Shown one piece after another: positions 9,781-21,499 of a DNA stretch of 64,000 nt; within the stretch, counting starts at the first letter, position 1; each line of letters opens with the position of its first letter. The translations under genes and the position numbers were made by a program. This DNA is from Ustilaginoidea virens. Its lineage: Eukaryota; Ascomycota; Sordariomycetes; Hypocreales; Clavicipitaceae. The DNA is taken from NCBI RefSeq assembly GCF_000687475.1, contig NC_057319.1:1550001-1614000 (forward strand), given 5' to 3'. Under the pieces are notes generated by a model that was given only the letters and a program-made list of their open reading frames with translations, did no database searches and was not told where the DNA came from.

Positions 9781-12700
9781 AAAATATTAAGGCTTTTATT
9801 ATAGGCAACTATAATACTTAGGATATTAATATATCTTATTCTTTTTCCTCTATATCTACTGATATAAGCTATAGTGCTAAATCAGGCGGTAAGACCCCTA
9901 AGGATGCCCTCCTTTACGATATAGGCTCTACTTATTATATTATTAATAATAAGAAGCATTTCACTACTTTTCACCACTTTGAGAAGGATGATAAGCCTAT
10001 TATTACTACTGGTGGTAGCCCTATTTCCCCTACTAGTTAGGGCACAGCACAATTTACTATACTACAAGGCGTTAATCCCACCAAATGGGGTATTATAGAG
10101 CTCAAAAATGCCCTATATATTCCTACCTTAGATATTAATATTATTAGCGGTGTAAAGCACTATGCCGCTAAAGGGGTATTAATTAAAAATCAGCTTTAGT
10201 CAGCAAGCCGTAAATATATCGGCATTTTTAACTTTGAAAAATACGGCTTTTTCCTTCCACAAAAAGGAATAAATACACCACTACTGCATTAACCTTGCAG
10301 CTATTATACTATTACTAATAGTATAACAGTAGAGGTCCCCAGCCCTACTAACCCTGCTGATTATAGTGATCCTAAGGATACCACTATTACCCCTATTCCT
10401 ACTACTGCAACTAGTAAGGAACCTGTAGAGGCTACTAGCCCTACTACCAACTCTCCCGCTATTACGACTAGCGAAGAGCCCGCTATTACGACTAGCGAAA
10501 ATCCCATAGTGGCTACTAGCCCTACTCCTGCCCCTATAGCTGCTAATACAGAATATTAGAAGTTATTACAGTTAGCCGGCATTTAGCATATACGGCTAGG
10601 GCATATAGGTATTCAGCTACTTAAAAAGACTTATGCTAATACCCCTAGTCTTCCTAACATTAATAAGGTTAAAGATGCTGATTTTCGCTGCCTAGCCTAT
10701 ATATAGGCTAAAAAGGTTAGAAGACCTTCTAAAGATGCGATTCCAAATCCAGCTAAATGCTTGGATATTATAGAAGGTGATACTTTTGCTATATTACCTA
10801 TGCCATATAATAAACGACCTGTTGCCCTTATATTAGTAGACAGAAAATCCCGATTCCGCTGGCTTTACTTACTACCTAATAGGGAAGGCACTATTATATT
10901 TAAAGCATTATAGAGCTTTATATAGAGCCTACAGGTCAGATATGGCAAAACGCCTGTTGAATTCCACTATGATAGTGGAAATAAAATCAATAAAATGCTT
11001 AGTGATTGGCTTATCGAATAGGGCATAACTTTTAATATATCTTGCCCTTATATTCACGAATAAAACGGCCTAGCTAAGCGGTCTATTAGGGTTATAGCTG
11101 ATAGACTACGTGCTACTATAGCCTGGTTAAGGCTACTATCTAACCTCTAGTCTGCTGTAATTACTGGCGTTATTATGCTAGTAAATATAATAGCTGTTAC
11201 TAATAGACCTTCTAGCCCCTATTAGGAGCTACTAAAGGATTACGACTAGATAACACCGGAGCACTATCCTAACCTTATTAACCTTAGGGCTATTGGAGCA
11301 GCTATTGAAGTGCTTATACCACACGAAAAGCGTGTAAAAAGCCGCAAATTAGCGCCCCGTACCGAGCCTGGTAGGCTCTTTGCTACTCTAGGTAATAATA
11401 CCTACCTGGTCTACCTTCTAAAGAAGAAGGTTATTACTAAAACAACTTTTATTACCTTTATTCACTAAAATGAAGGTATAGGCCCTATTTCTAGTGGCCT
11501 AGAAGGAGACTTTCATAGAGGGCAAAATATAGGTTTAGAGGGGGTATCTAATAGAGAACCTGCTATTTTACTGGATGACCTAGAAAGCATACCGGACCCT
11601 ACTAACCTTACTAATATTACTAATACTAATGTTATACCGGATGACCTGGAAAGCATGCCGGACCCTACTAATACTAGCGTTATTAATACTAATGCTACCT
11701 TAGATAACCGTCCTATATTATAGTCCCCGGCTACTGCAAAGGATGACCTTATAGATATCCTTACTAGCCTTACTCCTGCCGACCTTGCTGGCCCTGCCGA
11801 CCTTGCTGGCCCTGCTGGCCCTGCTGGCCCTGCTATACCTGCTAGCCCTACCGACCCTACTAGCCCTACCGACTTATTCCCTAATCAGGATTTATACCAC
11901 CTGATATGGGATTCCTGCTATGTAGCTAAGCGTAAGCTAGCAAAAAAGGCCCCTAATGGTACGCCTAATAGCTGGAAGGATGTGCTACAATGCCCTAAAA
12001 AAGAAAAAGACCTTTGGATAAAGGCACTATTTAAGGAATTCGAGCAGCTTTTAGATACTAAAGTTTTCCAGTTTATTCCTAAGTCTAGCGTTCCTATTGA
12101 TAGGAAAATTATATGCAATAGGCCTGTTTTTCGGGTTAAAAAGGATGCTAATAATCAGCCTATAAAATATAAGGCTAGATTAGTTGTTAAGGGCTTTATG
12201 CAAGTCGAAGGAAAGGACTTTCAGCATACCTATGCTTCTACCTTTATCCTACCCACCTAGAGGGTTATACTAGCTTTAGCTGCTAGTAATAACTAGGAGA
12301 TAGAGCAAATCGACTTTATAGGCGCCTTCCTAAATAGCGAACTTTCTGAGACTATTTATATGGATATCCCTAACGGATTCCTTGAATTTACAGAGAGCTT
12401 ATTATTAACTGATAGCAAGCTTTAGTCTAATATATAGCGCTAATGGCTACTAACTTTGCTTAAAGAAGCTGGATTCAACCCTTTTGTTAAGCAAGCTATC
12501 TTACTAAAGAAGGCCCTATACGGGCTAAAATAAGCACTACGCGAATAGCAATACCGGCTAAAAGACCTGATTTCTAGTGAAGGTTTTTTACCTTTAGCTT
12601 CTAATGCTGCCGTCTTTTATAATAAGCAAACCAGCACCTTTATCGTCACCTATGTTGACGATTGCCTATTAGTTAGTCCAAATATAACTTATATTAACCA

Positions 12701-13616
12701 GCTAAAAAGGAAATTTCATAAGGTCTATGCTATAGAAGACCGCGGTCTGGCTTCCTTTTTCCTAGGCGTATAAATTATACGAAATAGGAAGGAAGGTTTA
12801 TTGTGGCTACACCAAGCCTAATTTATAGCAGAGGTCTTAGCTAAATTCGGCTTACAGGATACTAAACCTCAGCTTATTCCACTTCAACCAGGGATTCTAA
12901 ATAAATCTAGTGGAAAAGACCTTAGCCCTACTGATCAGAGCCTTTATCAGAGCCTTACTGGCACTATAATGTGGCTTATGATGATAATTAGACCCGACCT
13001 AGCATTCCCTACCTAATACCTTTCTCGGTTTATATCCAAGGCAATTAATATGCATCTAAATGCTGCGAAAGGCAGCTTTAGCTACCTTAAAGGCACTGAG
13101 AACCTAGCTATTTGCTTTAGTACTACTAAAAGCAACCAACAGCCTATTATAACCGCTTTTTCTGATAGCGATTTTGCTGGCTGTAAAGAAACCTCTAAAT
13201 TTACTGGAGGCTTCCTTACTATTATTAATAGTGGTCCTATTAGCTGGCGTTCTAAGCGAGCCTCTTTAGTAGTGCTATCTACTTTAGAAGCTGAATCTGA
13301 TGCATTACTTGAGACTATCTGTGAGGTATAGTGGCTTTCTAACCTTTGCAAGGAGCTGGAAATTAATATTTTACGCCCTATACCGCTATACTGCGATAAC
13401 CAGGGCTCCATTTCGAATTCTAACGACCCTAATCAGCACGCTCGCACTAAGTATACGCTATTAAAATTCCAGTATATTAGGGAGCAAGCCCAGCTGGGCT
13501 TGGTTAAAATTACCTATTTACCTACTAATAGTATGCCTGCTGACGGTCTTACCAAGCCACTGCCGGGCCCTAAATTTACTAGGTTCCGCGAGTTACTAGG
13601 TCTTAGGGCCTGCTAA
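9781..13616 (+). pseudogene. Copia-1 pol (protease, integrase, RT, RNase H)
   Basis: Protease: YDIGSTYYIINNKKHF at about 9918 (DTGSTCHI in Copia-2), active-site motif damaged. Integrase: H-x4-H in HIRLGH (about 10587) with a damaged C-x2-C, catalytic Asp in LVDRKSRFRW (about 10838), HYDSGNK (about 10967), AKRSIR (about 11073; AERSIR in Copia-2). A Gly/Ala/Pro repeat linker lies at about 11770-11870. RT: RPVFRVKKDANN (about 12120), IEQIDFIGAFLNSEL (about 12302) and an intact YVDD at about 12651. RNase H: SDSDFAGCKETSK (about 13160), CDNQGSISNSN (about 13392), ending LGLRAC then TAA at 13616. Many TAG/TAA stops interrupt it. Two longer open pieces remain at 11982-12260 (RT) and 13050-13331 (RNase H). 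Confidence 0.88.
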
Positions 13617-13723
13617 CTTATACTAACCTTTACTAAGGTTTTTCCTATGTTTTTCCTTAGCATTTTTTCTGCATTTTCTTTCCTTATCCTTTACACGATT
13701 AGCTTGCTACTACAGTAGCTAAT

Positions 13724-13732
13724 CAGAGGGGG
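13724..13732 (+). other. Copia-1 polypurine tract
   Basis: cagaggggg directly before the 3' LTR start TGTTAAAATCC at 13733; this primes plus-strand synthesis in LTR elements. The same motif precedes every 3' LTR of this family in the window. Confidence 0.85.
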
Positions 13733-14487
13733 TGTTAAAATCCTATAGTAGCCTACTAGGCTGCTGGCCTTATGCCCTACTGGCCTACTAACCTTCTGGC
13801 CCTTATACCGCCTCTTGGACTTATGGTAGTATTACTTTAGGCCTTTGCCTTTTACCTTAAGGATTTTCAGTGGATTATTTACTGTATATCAAGTAAGGTA
13901 GGCCTTGTTGAAAAAGGTGTGGCATTGCTAAATTAGCGTGGTTGCCTACTAGCGTAGTGGCGGCCTACTAGCGTGGTGTGGCATTGCTAAATTAGCGTGG
14001 TGGCCTACTAGCGTAGTGGCTAGTCTACTAGTGTGGTGGTTAGTTATTAGCGTGGTGACTAGTTACTAGTGCGGTGGTTAGGGTGGTTGGAAAGGCTGGA
14101 TATAGTGGGGCTGCTGACGTATTATATACGTGGCATAGCGAGCATTACGGGGAGCTTTCTTACTGGCTACCTTGGATGCCTGGGCCCACCCCTCCTTCGT
14201 GTATATATAGGATAGCTTTTCCCCTTCTTTCTAGATAGTAGAAGGGCAGCACAATCGAGTCTATTAATGCACTATATGCCTCTTAACTTCCACCTTCCCT
14301 GCGTTTCTGGTTATCTTATATTTGCCTTGCCTTTACACTTGCCCTGCTTTATAGCACTTGTATAGTCTTAGGACTTGGTGAAAAATCTAGTATTTATACT
14401 AAGATTAGTTCACAGGTCGCAGACAGTCTTGTGCCATCTAGCTAGCTAGTAAGGCTTTGCTTTATAGTGACCTTAAGAATTGCAATA
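13733..14487 (+). repeat. Copia-1 3' LTR
   Basis: 755 bp, TGTTAAAATCC...GAATTGCAATA, followed by the target duplication ggtct at 14488-14492. It is less mutated at its ends than the 5' LTR. Confidence 0.93.
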
Positions 14488-14492
14488 GGTCT

Positions 14493-14960
14493 TATCGTTT
14501 CCTAATGCGCCCCTACTATATTTGCCTTATAGTGTCCTATAGACTCTATTATATTATAGATATATAGGGAACTATCCCTATCTAATATATAGCCTATATG
14601 CGCGCTTTATCCTATAAGGACCCCTATTACTACCGGCCTATATACTACCGTAAGAGTAGGAGGAGGCTTAAGGAGATAAAGAGTAGCCCTAAAAAAGGGC
14701 GTATTAGGGTTAAGCCTATATCGGCCCTAGTTTAGTTTATTATATTATATTTTTTTTTTAGGCGTATTTTTATTATTTTATTTTATTTTTGGTAGTAGTA
14801 GGCGTTCGGTATTATTTATCGGTCTAATAGACCCTATTTTAAGACCTAGCTAGGCCTATTATAAATCCTAATATCCCCCTATTTGGCTTTAAATATTTCC
14901 TATATTATTATTAAATTACTCTAGGGGGCTATTCTAAGCTAGAATTGCCTATCTAGTACT
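14493..14960. other. Unrecognised host sequence of Copia-1 (right part) with a T10 run
   Basis: Continues the sequence interrupted at 7148. A run of ten T at 14750-14759 and a T-rich patch to 14790 could be the complement of a LINE poly(A) tail. The stretch 14860-14945 (aatatccccctatttggct...) resembles the 3' internal part of Gypsy-B near 54315-54390, so a gypsy fragment may lie here. Boundaries are not resolved. Confidence 0.35.
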
Positions 14961-15600
14961 CTGGCAAATAATCCGGAAGGGAAAAACCCGAGGTCTGGGG
15001 GGAAAACCCTTCCTACTAGTATAATTACAACAATTAGGGAGTCGGGCCCCCAGGGGGGCCGACGGGTTTCCAGCATATAGGGAAGGTAGGTGCGCTATCG
15101 CTTAAGATTATATTTAGCGGTAATACTAAGAAAAGTGCGAGAGCGATCCGGAGAAAGTAGGTCTAGAAAAAGGTAGGTCTAGTATCTATAGGGAAGGGGT
15201 GGTCCTAGGTTAGTATACTATAAATCGAAAGTGAAGTAGAGGTTATATGAGCGGGGTAGCGCCGGCTATATAGTATACGCGCCGGCTATACGGTGTATAT
15301 ATCGCGCGGGGGTATTAGAGTAAGAATAAGGGAATTTTCTATTATTGGGGCTATATTGGCGGTGTATTGGCTGCAGGGGGGGTATTTAGTAGAAGGCAAG
15401 TGGTATTAGGTCGGGGGTTAGGGTAAGCCGAGTATAAAGAGAGGGCGTAAGGGCCTTTAATTGGGCGAAAATATAAAGATATAGGTGCCCCCTAACTTTT
15501 TAATCCCTTTTTCTTCCTTTCTATATAGCTATTATTTTTCTGTATATAATCCCCTTAAGCCCTATTCTTTGGCGCTACGGGGATAATGCTAACCTATGCG
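14960..15600. other. Probable LINE 3' region, relatively GC-rich, no gene seen
   Basis: Contains G- and C-runs (for example gggcccccaggggggcc near 15044) and a direct repeat of gcgccggctata (about 15262 and 15282). It has more CpA/TpG than its surroundings, hence less RIP. No protein motif was recognised on either strand. It is assigned to the LINE 3' end by position only. Confidence 0.35.
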
Positions 15601-15603
15601 GTA

Positions 15604-15722
15604 GGGCGGTAATAATAGCAGTAGTATTAGTATTAGCAATAGCGGCAGTAATAGCATTAGTAGCAGTAAGAGCAGCAGCAGTAATAGCTATAGTAATAGC
15701 AATAATAATAATAGTAGCAGTA
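15604..15722. repeat. Imperfect trinucleotide repeat (AGT/AGC/AAT)
   Basis: About 120 bp of agcagtagtattagtatt-type trinucleotides. One frame reads as a Ser/Asn tract, but no gene context supports it. Confidence 0.7.
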
Positions 15723-16016
15723 TACCGAAAAAGTCAGCATCTTTAGATAAGGGGGTAGGTACTACCTGCTCCTATTGTGCTAGCGTTGCTAACCTATTAT
15801 TATTAGCCCGGCGAGCTATAAGGTTAGCCCTATAACTTTTACCTAATACGAGCTAAAGACCCTGAATATTATTACTACTCTTAAAAAGGTAGGATTTAAC
15901 CGACCGAACCTTAATTTAATTAATATTTAAACGATAGTAATATAGTATAATACCATATAAGGCCTAGGGCGGCGTATTTTGCGTATACTATAGTAGGGAA
16001 GACCTGCCGACCCTTT

Positions 16017-16071
16017 AAATAGACTCCTAAGAACCAGGAGTCTATTTATGCCCTCTTAAATACCTAAGAGG
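16017..16071. repeat. Two consecutive perfect hairpins inside the LINE
   Basis: Hairpin 1 has 12-bp arms AAATAGACTCCT (16017-16028) and AGGAGTCTATTT (16036-16047) around a 7-nt loop. Hairpin 2 has 7-bp arms CCTCTTA (16052-16058) and TAAGAGG (16065-16071) around 6 nt. They are adjacent and fully paired although the surrounding sequence is mutated. Confidence 0.75.
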
Positions 16072-16336
16072 TACTAGCTATAGGGGGGGAGGTATATATA
16101 AAGTGTAGGGACTATATAGGATAGGCGCTAATATAGATAGGTTAATAACTACTATACCCTCTAGTTGAGGGCGCGGTAGGCGTTAACTGCCTACAGTAGG
16201 GGGAAGGTAGTAGCGGCGGTAGTAGTAATAAAAGGGAGTATTACTCCTAAGGTGATCTAGGAGGCATTAGACCTTAAAGAGCGTAAGGTAGAAGTATTAA
16301 AAGGCATCTAGGCTATATTAGAGCTGCTTATCTCTT

Positions 16337-16441
16337 AGGGGCAGAAGAGGGCGGTAAAGGGGGAGGGGGAGAGGGGGGAAAGGGAGGGGGGGCTATTATA
16401 GGGGCTGGCGGGGGAGGGAGAGGGGGGGGGGGGGAGGGGGG
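16337..16441 (+). repeat. G-rich purine tract with a 13-G run
   Basis: About 105 bp that is nearly all G/A apart from one short ctattat break and a few other pyrimidines, with several runs of 5-7 G and one of 13 G (16422-16434). It satisfies the pattern for G-quadruplexes on the plus strand. On the LINE coding (minus) strand it reads as a Pro-rich stretch. Confidence 0.8.
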
Positions 16442-16499
16442 CTTTAATATTAATATTATAGCTTTAGAGTAGCTAAGAATTAATTGCATTTATCTGCCT

Positions 16500-19400
16500 A
16501 TTACGTCTCCTCTCTCCCGCATTAGGATATTATTATTAGATATTAGGGGCGGTATTGGGCGGTTAAGATTAGCCTAATGCCTCTATAAGGGCGGGTCGCT
16601 AGAGCGATTAAGCGAGCTAGAACTAATCGAGGCGGTTAAAGCTAAAGATTTAGTATATAAGTCAGCAGGCGAGGCTTAGCTTATTAAAGGCAATAGAGAT
16701 CCCTTAATAGTCTTAGAAGAGGCTTAGGCCGGTCCTACGCAGCTATTAGTACTATTATCTATATTTTAGGCAAGTGAGGATTAGGTAATAATAGTCTTTA
16801 GGGGCCTCCCTATATTAGCAGAGAGGTAAGGGTATAATAGGGATTTAGCGCTAGTAGAGGAAGGAGTTTAGTCCGATCTTTTCTATGTAAAGCTAGGTAA
16901 GTATAGCCAATTTATATTTAAGGAGGCTATTATAAAGCTAAATTATTATAGCTGTAGATTAGAAGTCTAGGGCCTTTTCTACTACTATAGGCCTATATTG
17001 CTATTATCTTACTTTTGTAGCGGCTTGGTATTTAGATTACCTAGTAAGCCACTCTTTTACTAGGCATTCTTTAGCTATTAGCTACTATAAGTTGAGTTCC
17101 GGGAATAGGATATATATTTAGGGTCCTTTATAGTCGCTTTGCTAATAGTATTAAAGTATTACTATTATTATAGTAGAGGCGCGGTTAATTCGCTTAGCTA
17201 TCCCGGTTTTTACTATCCTTTCTAAAAATTATTAGCAGATATAGTTTAGGTATAGGTTAATAGGTGGTATAACTACCTCGGTCTTAAGGATATCTATTGG
17301 TATAGCCTTAAAGGCCCTAATAATAATTTAAAGGTAAAATAATTATTCTATAGTTAATAATTTTATAATACCTTTTGCTATCCCGCCGGGGGTAGTAGGG
17401 GTATACCAAACTCTTATACTAAAAGTAATAGTAATACGAATAACCTATATATAGATTAATCGGGCCTCCCTATATTAATATCCCTATATAGAGGCCGCTA
17501 TTGCTATAAGGGCGAGTTGCTACCGCTTAAGCTTTTTAGCTATTTTTGCGTAGTATTTACGCTACTAAAGTTTTTAGTAGATTTTAACCCTTAGGAAATA
17601 GGCGTATTATTTTAGCTGAATTATTGCGATCCTAAATTAGACCGGCATCTCGTCTGCCTTATAGGCGTATATAAAATAGATAAGCTTACTCTTTCCTAGG
17701 TTAAAATTAAGCCTAACTTATTTAAACTACTTTTTATAGATTATCTACGCCTTTTCGAGTAGGGTTTAGGTCTCCTTTATACTCCTCCTATATACTATAA
17801 TATTAATATTATCTATAAACCCTAGGGTAATAGTAGAGGCTATTTCTTTAAGCCTCTTATAGAGTAGTATAATATAAATTAAGAAAAGGATAAAAGAGAA
17901 AAAGGACCCTTATAGGACCCTAGCGGTAATAGGTAGGTTATCAGTTAATTTGCTTTTAAAGTGAATTCGCACTATATAAGAGTCGGTAAAGCTATAGACC
18001 TATACTATAATTTATAGCGGTAATCCCTTTTTTAAAAGTAGGTAGGTAAATCGAATATAGTTTATTATATTAAAGGCTATAGATATATTAAGCTAGAGGA
18101 GTAAAGCGATCCTACCGTAATACTATACTATATAAACTATTTCTATAAAAGTACTAAGGGCTATATTTATAGAATGATTAGCTCTATTTCCTATCTAAAG
18201 GTCTAAGAGTAGGTTGCCCTCCTTAAGGGCAGCGGTAAGCTAGTATACTACTATAGCTTTTAGGACTTTACTAGTTAGGTTAAATAAAGATATTAATCTT
18301 TAGCCTCCCGCTTTAGAGTATTCCTTTAGTTTTTTTCCTAGCTTTCTTAGTATAATTATATAAGCCTCCTAAAATTAAGCCAGGTAATGCCTAATATAGT
18401 AGGACTTATTAAGAAGGTAGGTAAGAGCTATAATTAAGGGGGGGCCGTATGCCTTAAGGAATCCTATAGGTAGCCTATTTAGTCTAGGGGCCTTCTAGCT
18501 GGCTATATAGTAAAGGGCGGTATAGACCTTTTTATATATAAATCTCTTATATAGCGGGAACTTTATATTAGTAAATTAGGGGAAGGTTAGGTCCGGTATA
18601 TCTTTAAATGTTATATGGGATTAGGGGAAGAAATATTAAATAAAGACTTATGCTTTTTTGCTATATATAGTTACTAAGGGGTGGCTAGGGCTAGCGCGTT
18701 CGAATAGTAGGATCTCCCTAGATTTAGGGGGGAGGCCGCTATATAGTCTGGCCTATCGTTCTAGGGACTAGAGGTCTATATTTTATACTATGGCTTTCCT
18801 TAATGCCTCTCTCTAGGAGCGTTATTACTTTTCTTATACGACCTAAATTTAGGTAGCTCTTATATCTTAGGCAGCCCTATAGTTTTTAGGGGTATAGCGT
18901 ACTACCTACTTCCGGTATACTTTTTTCACAGCGGCGGCGGCTATTTTTATATAGTTATTCTACTATAGTTCTATAGTAGGGGCTCTAGGGGTTTTTTTCG
19001 AGGCTGCGATATCTATAATTTCTTAGAGTTGGCAAGTAAGCTATTTAGTATATATATCTATTTTTTTAGGAGAGCTAAGCGGGGCTATAGTAGTAGCGGG
19101 CGTAAGGCGGTTTTTAGCTTCTATTTAAATAAGGTATTAGTCGAGGGATTTCTAATTATTTTTCGGGTAGGCTTTAGTAGTTTATAGGTTACTAGTATCG
19201 ATATAGATAAGCTATAGGATATAGTCAGACCTAACGAGGTCTACATTACTAAGGTACTTAATAGTAAGGTCTTATATAACCTAGGCATAGTCTATAGTGC
19301 TATTTCTTTTATTTAGCGCTCGCTATATAATTTTGCTATAGGGGGTCGCTAGGCTGAGTCTCTATTGCATCATAAGGTCGAAAAGGGTATTAATATTAGG

Positions 19401-19950
19401 TAAGGTTCTATCTAGGCTATCCTATAAGGGATAGTATATATTAAAGTCCTCGATAAATATACTTTAGGGTTAGGGCGGGAGCCTTATAAGGTCTATAAGG
19501 GGGGTAGTCTAGTTATATTTATAGCCTAAGGAGTAAATAAAGTAAATATTGGTTTTAAAGAGGCAGATTTTATACTAGTTAGGTCCTTTCTCGGTAGTCT
19601 ATATGCCGGGACTATACTACTTATAGATATATATTACTACTCGTCTGCTATAGGCTGCTAATATATATTTGCTAAGACTTAGGCTTAATAGGGCGTGGCT
19701 AGGTATAATAGGTTTTTAGATCACTATAATATTGGGTTCGCTTTAGTAGTAAAGTGCTATTTGTATAAAGGAGGTTTTCTTTTATATATTCTAATAGAGG
19801 ACTAATATTATATAGATAGGTATATAGGGGTTGGTGGCGGCGGCATATCAGTAGTTATAGTAGAGGTAAAGGTTGGGGCTAGGGTAGGTATAGGCTCTAG
19901 GGCCAATAGGGTCTTAGTCTATCCTAATATTAAGACCGGTTATAAGAATA
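16500..19950 (-). pseudogene. LINE ORF2 (endonuclease/RT region), degraded
   Basis: A polymerase of a Tad1-like non-LTR element that would nick target DNA and reverse transcribe the element RNA. At 17932-17897 (minus) lies a damaged copy of the P-x-GVPQGSPLSP motif (reads PITARVL-stop-GS), followed at 17822-17808 by GFIDN for the F-x-D-D catalytic site, then LNFNLGKSKLIYF (about 17710-17670) and a region resembling the RT thumb, ending in VWYT near 17405. Further parts (endonuclease near 19000-19900, RNase H near 16500) are assigned by position only. Stops are mostly TAG/TAA at Gln/Trp positions. Confidence 0.7.
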
Positions 19951-20049
19951 CAGTAAAAGTATAGTTTAGTCTAGCATTAAATATTCCTCTAGAGATAGAG
20001 CCCCTTCGGCTAGGGCAGCAGCTATATTTATATAGGGAGGATCCTTTTA

Positions 20050-21370
20050 AGATAATATACTTAATTGGTTCCCTTAGGGGCAAGGCGCTAGCTACTCTGC
20101 GATAGTTCTATTCCATAATAGGAGTAGTATTTATAGATATTATAGGAGGCGCTATAAAGAGCCTGGGTCGGCTAGTATAAGAATTCCTAGCTAACTCCTA
20201 TTGCTTATTCGAGGTTTTATAGAGGCGGGACTATACTAAGTGCAGGCTTTTATAGTTAAGGTATGACTCCCTTTATCTATAGGAGACTATTAGGCAGGCC
20301 TACTCCCCTTCTAGGTGCCTTTCCGCGCTACATCGGCTATACCGTAAGGCCGCTGCATAGTAGGCCGCGATATATCCAAACTTAAAGCAGTTATAGCACT
20401 ATTTGGGGTATAAGGCATTATTATAAGGTTCAGCTTCGAATATCTTTGCCTGGTAGATAATACCAGACTTATAAAGCTTATTAGTAAGGTTAATAGAGTT
20501 TACGCTTATAATTAGGGGCGTATATATAGCGGTCCTATATAAGTGGCGGGGGGAGGCTCTAATAAAGCCTTCTCTATTCGCTTTAGTAAGGTTTCAGTAG
20601 ATTTCTTTAATTGCGATATTTACTATATAGCTAGTAGGGAAATTCTTAATAATAAGACTAAATAAGCGTTAGTTTAGTTCTGCCTTTTGCCTAAAGGCGG
20701 GTCGGACTTAGGTCGTATCAGCAATAAGACTTTTTACTGCTTCTTCTATAAAGGTGATAATAGTATCGCTACTGCGTAGCCTATATGCTACGATTGTGGC
20801 GTTCCTAGTAGTAGCTCTATTAATAGCATTTATAATTTCGATTAGTATTCGGTTGCATAAGACCTTGCTAATACTATTGCTTTTAATTAAAATTTCCCTA
20901 TAGATATATAGTAGGACCGGAAAGGGAGCGATAGTATATTAGGGTGGTATAGCAATAGTAGCATATCCTCGTGCTGCGATATTTGCCTAGGTAGTAGCCG
21001 GCGCTTATTTTAGGATATCCTAGAGGGCCGATTTAATAGCTTTTTTAATAGTCTTTGAAATTATATCGGTAAAGGTGCTAATAGGGTCTAAGGTGGCCTT
21101 ACCGCAGGCCGCATCAGCTACGGTTTTTATAATTTCTCGTATTCGTCTTAGGACTACTAGGGGAATATAATCCTAGAGCTTTTTTATCGATTCTTTAATT
21201 ATAATAGCAGTAGGTTACTTCCGCTCTTAGGCAGGCTTGGTTTCGGTCTGGTTATACTATATGCTATTTGCGATTGTGGTAGTAGGGTTATAGCGGCTGT
21301 ATATAATACCGCCCCTATTCCCTCCGTCGATATCTATTACTTTATTCGCGCCTGCCGCGCCTACTCTCTA
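20050..21370 (-). pseudogene. LINE ORF1 (Gag-like, zinc knuckle protein), degraded
   Basis: The minus-strand frame has fairly few stops. Near its C-terminal half (about 20398-20318) is C-x2-C-x4-Y-x4-Y in CYNCFKFGYIAAYY, a CCHC knuckle whose His and last Cys codons are mutated by transitions, followed by RYSRCSAERHLEGE, which fits a second knuckle. Upstream (about 20820-20690) is a segment like YRLRSSDTIITF, typical of LINE ORF1 before the knuckles. ORF1 proteins bind the element RNA. Confidence 0.65.
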
Positions 21371-21499
21371 GATGTGATGCGCTATAGGCGAGGGGGGTAA
21401 ACGGATAAGAGGAAGCGATTGGGATTATCAGAATTGATTTTAGAGGCGATTCCGTGCCGCTACCTAGGTGCGGGCGAAATCGCGAAGAGTTTTCGTTAT

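Larger units (their letters stand above)
7149..14487 (+). mobile_element. Copia-1, full-length Ty1/copia retrotransposon, heavily RIP-mutated
   Basis: Two LTRs of equal length (755 bp: 7149-7903 and 13733-14487), primer site at 7904, gag-pol frame 8646-13616, PPT before the 3' LTR, and target duplication ggtct at 7144-7148 and 14488-14492. The LTRs differ at roughly a dozen sites by eye, all transitions. The domain order protease-integrase-RT-RNase H identifies Ty1/copia. Many stops make it non-functional. The distance from the lost start codon to the terminal stop is a whole number of codons. Confidence 0.93.
14960..21430 (-). mobile_element. Tad1-like non-LTR retrotransposon (LINE), degraded
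   Basis: On the minus strand, from right to left: a GC-richer 5' part (about 21350-21430), ORF1 with zinc knuckles (about 21370-20050) and ORF2 with a non-LTR reverse transcriptase (about 19950-16500), then a less mutated 3' part (14960-15600). No LTRs flank it. ORF1 with CCHC knuckles plus ORF2 with RT is the organisation of the Tad1/LINE group common in filamentous ascomycetes. Both ends are approximate; no target duplication was identified. Confidence 0.72.

Noticed and set aside
9585..9782. Leu/Ile-rich small frames opposite the Gag tail (also 46664-46855, 52143-52328, 61547-61738), resembling transmembrane peptides
   Set aside because: They are antisense to the Lys/Asn/Gln-rich Gag tail; AAG/AAT/CAG codons read as Leu/Ile/Leu on the other strand.
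14750..14790. T-run as a definite LINE poly(A) junction
   Set aside because: No target duplication was found, and gypsy-like sequence seems to follow to about 14945, so the LINE 3' end cannot be fixed here.
16611..17750. Plus-strand frame interrupted almost only by TAG, looking like a Trp-rich RIP-damaged gene
   Set aside because: The minus strand of the same stretch reads as LINE reverse transcriptase (FIDN, LNFNLGKSKLIYF, thumb region). Its leucine CTA codons produce the TAG pattern on the other strand, so the plus-strand frame is a shadow.
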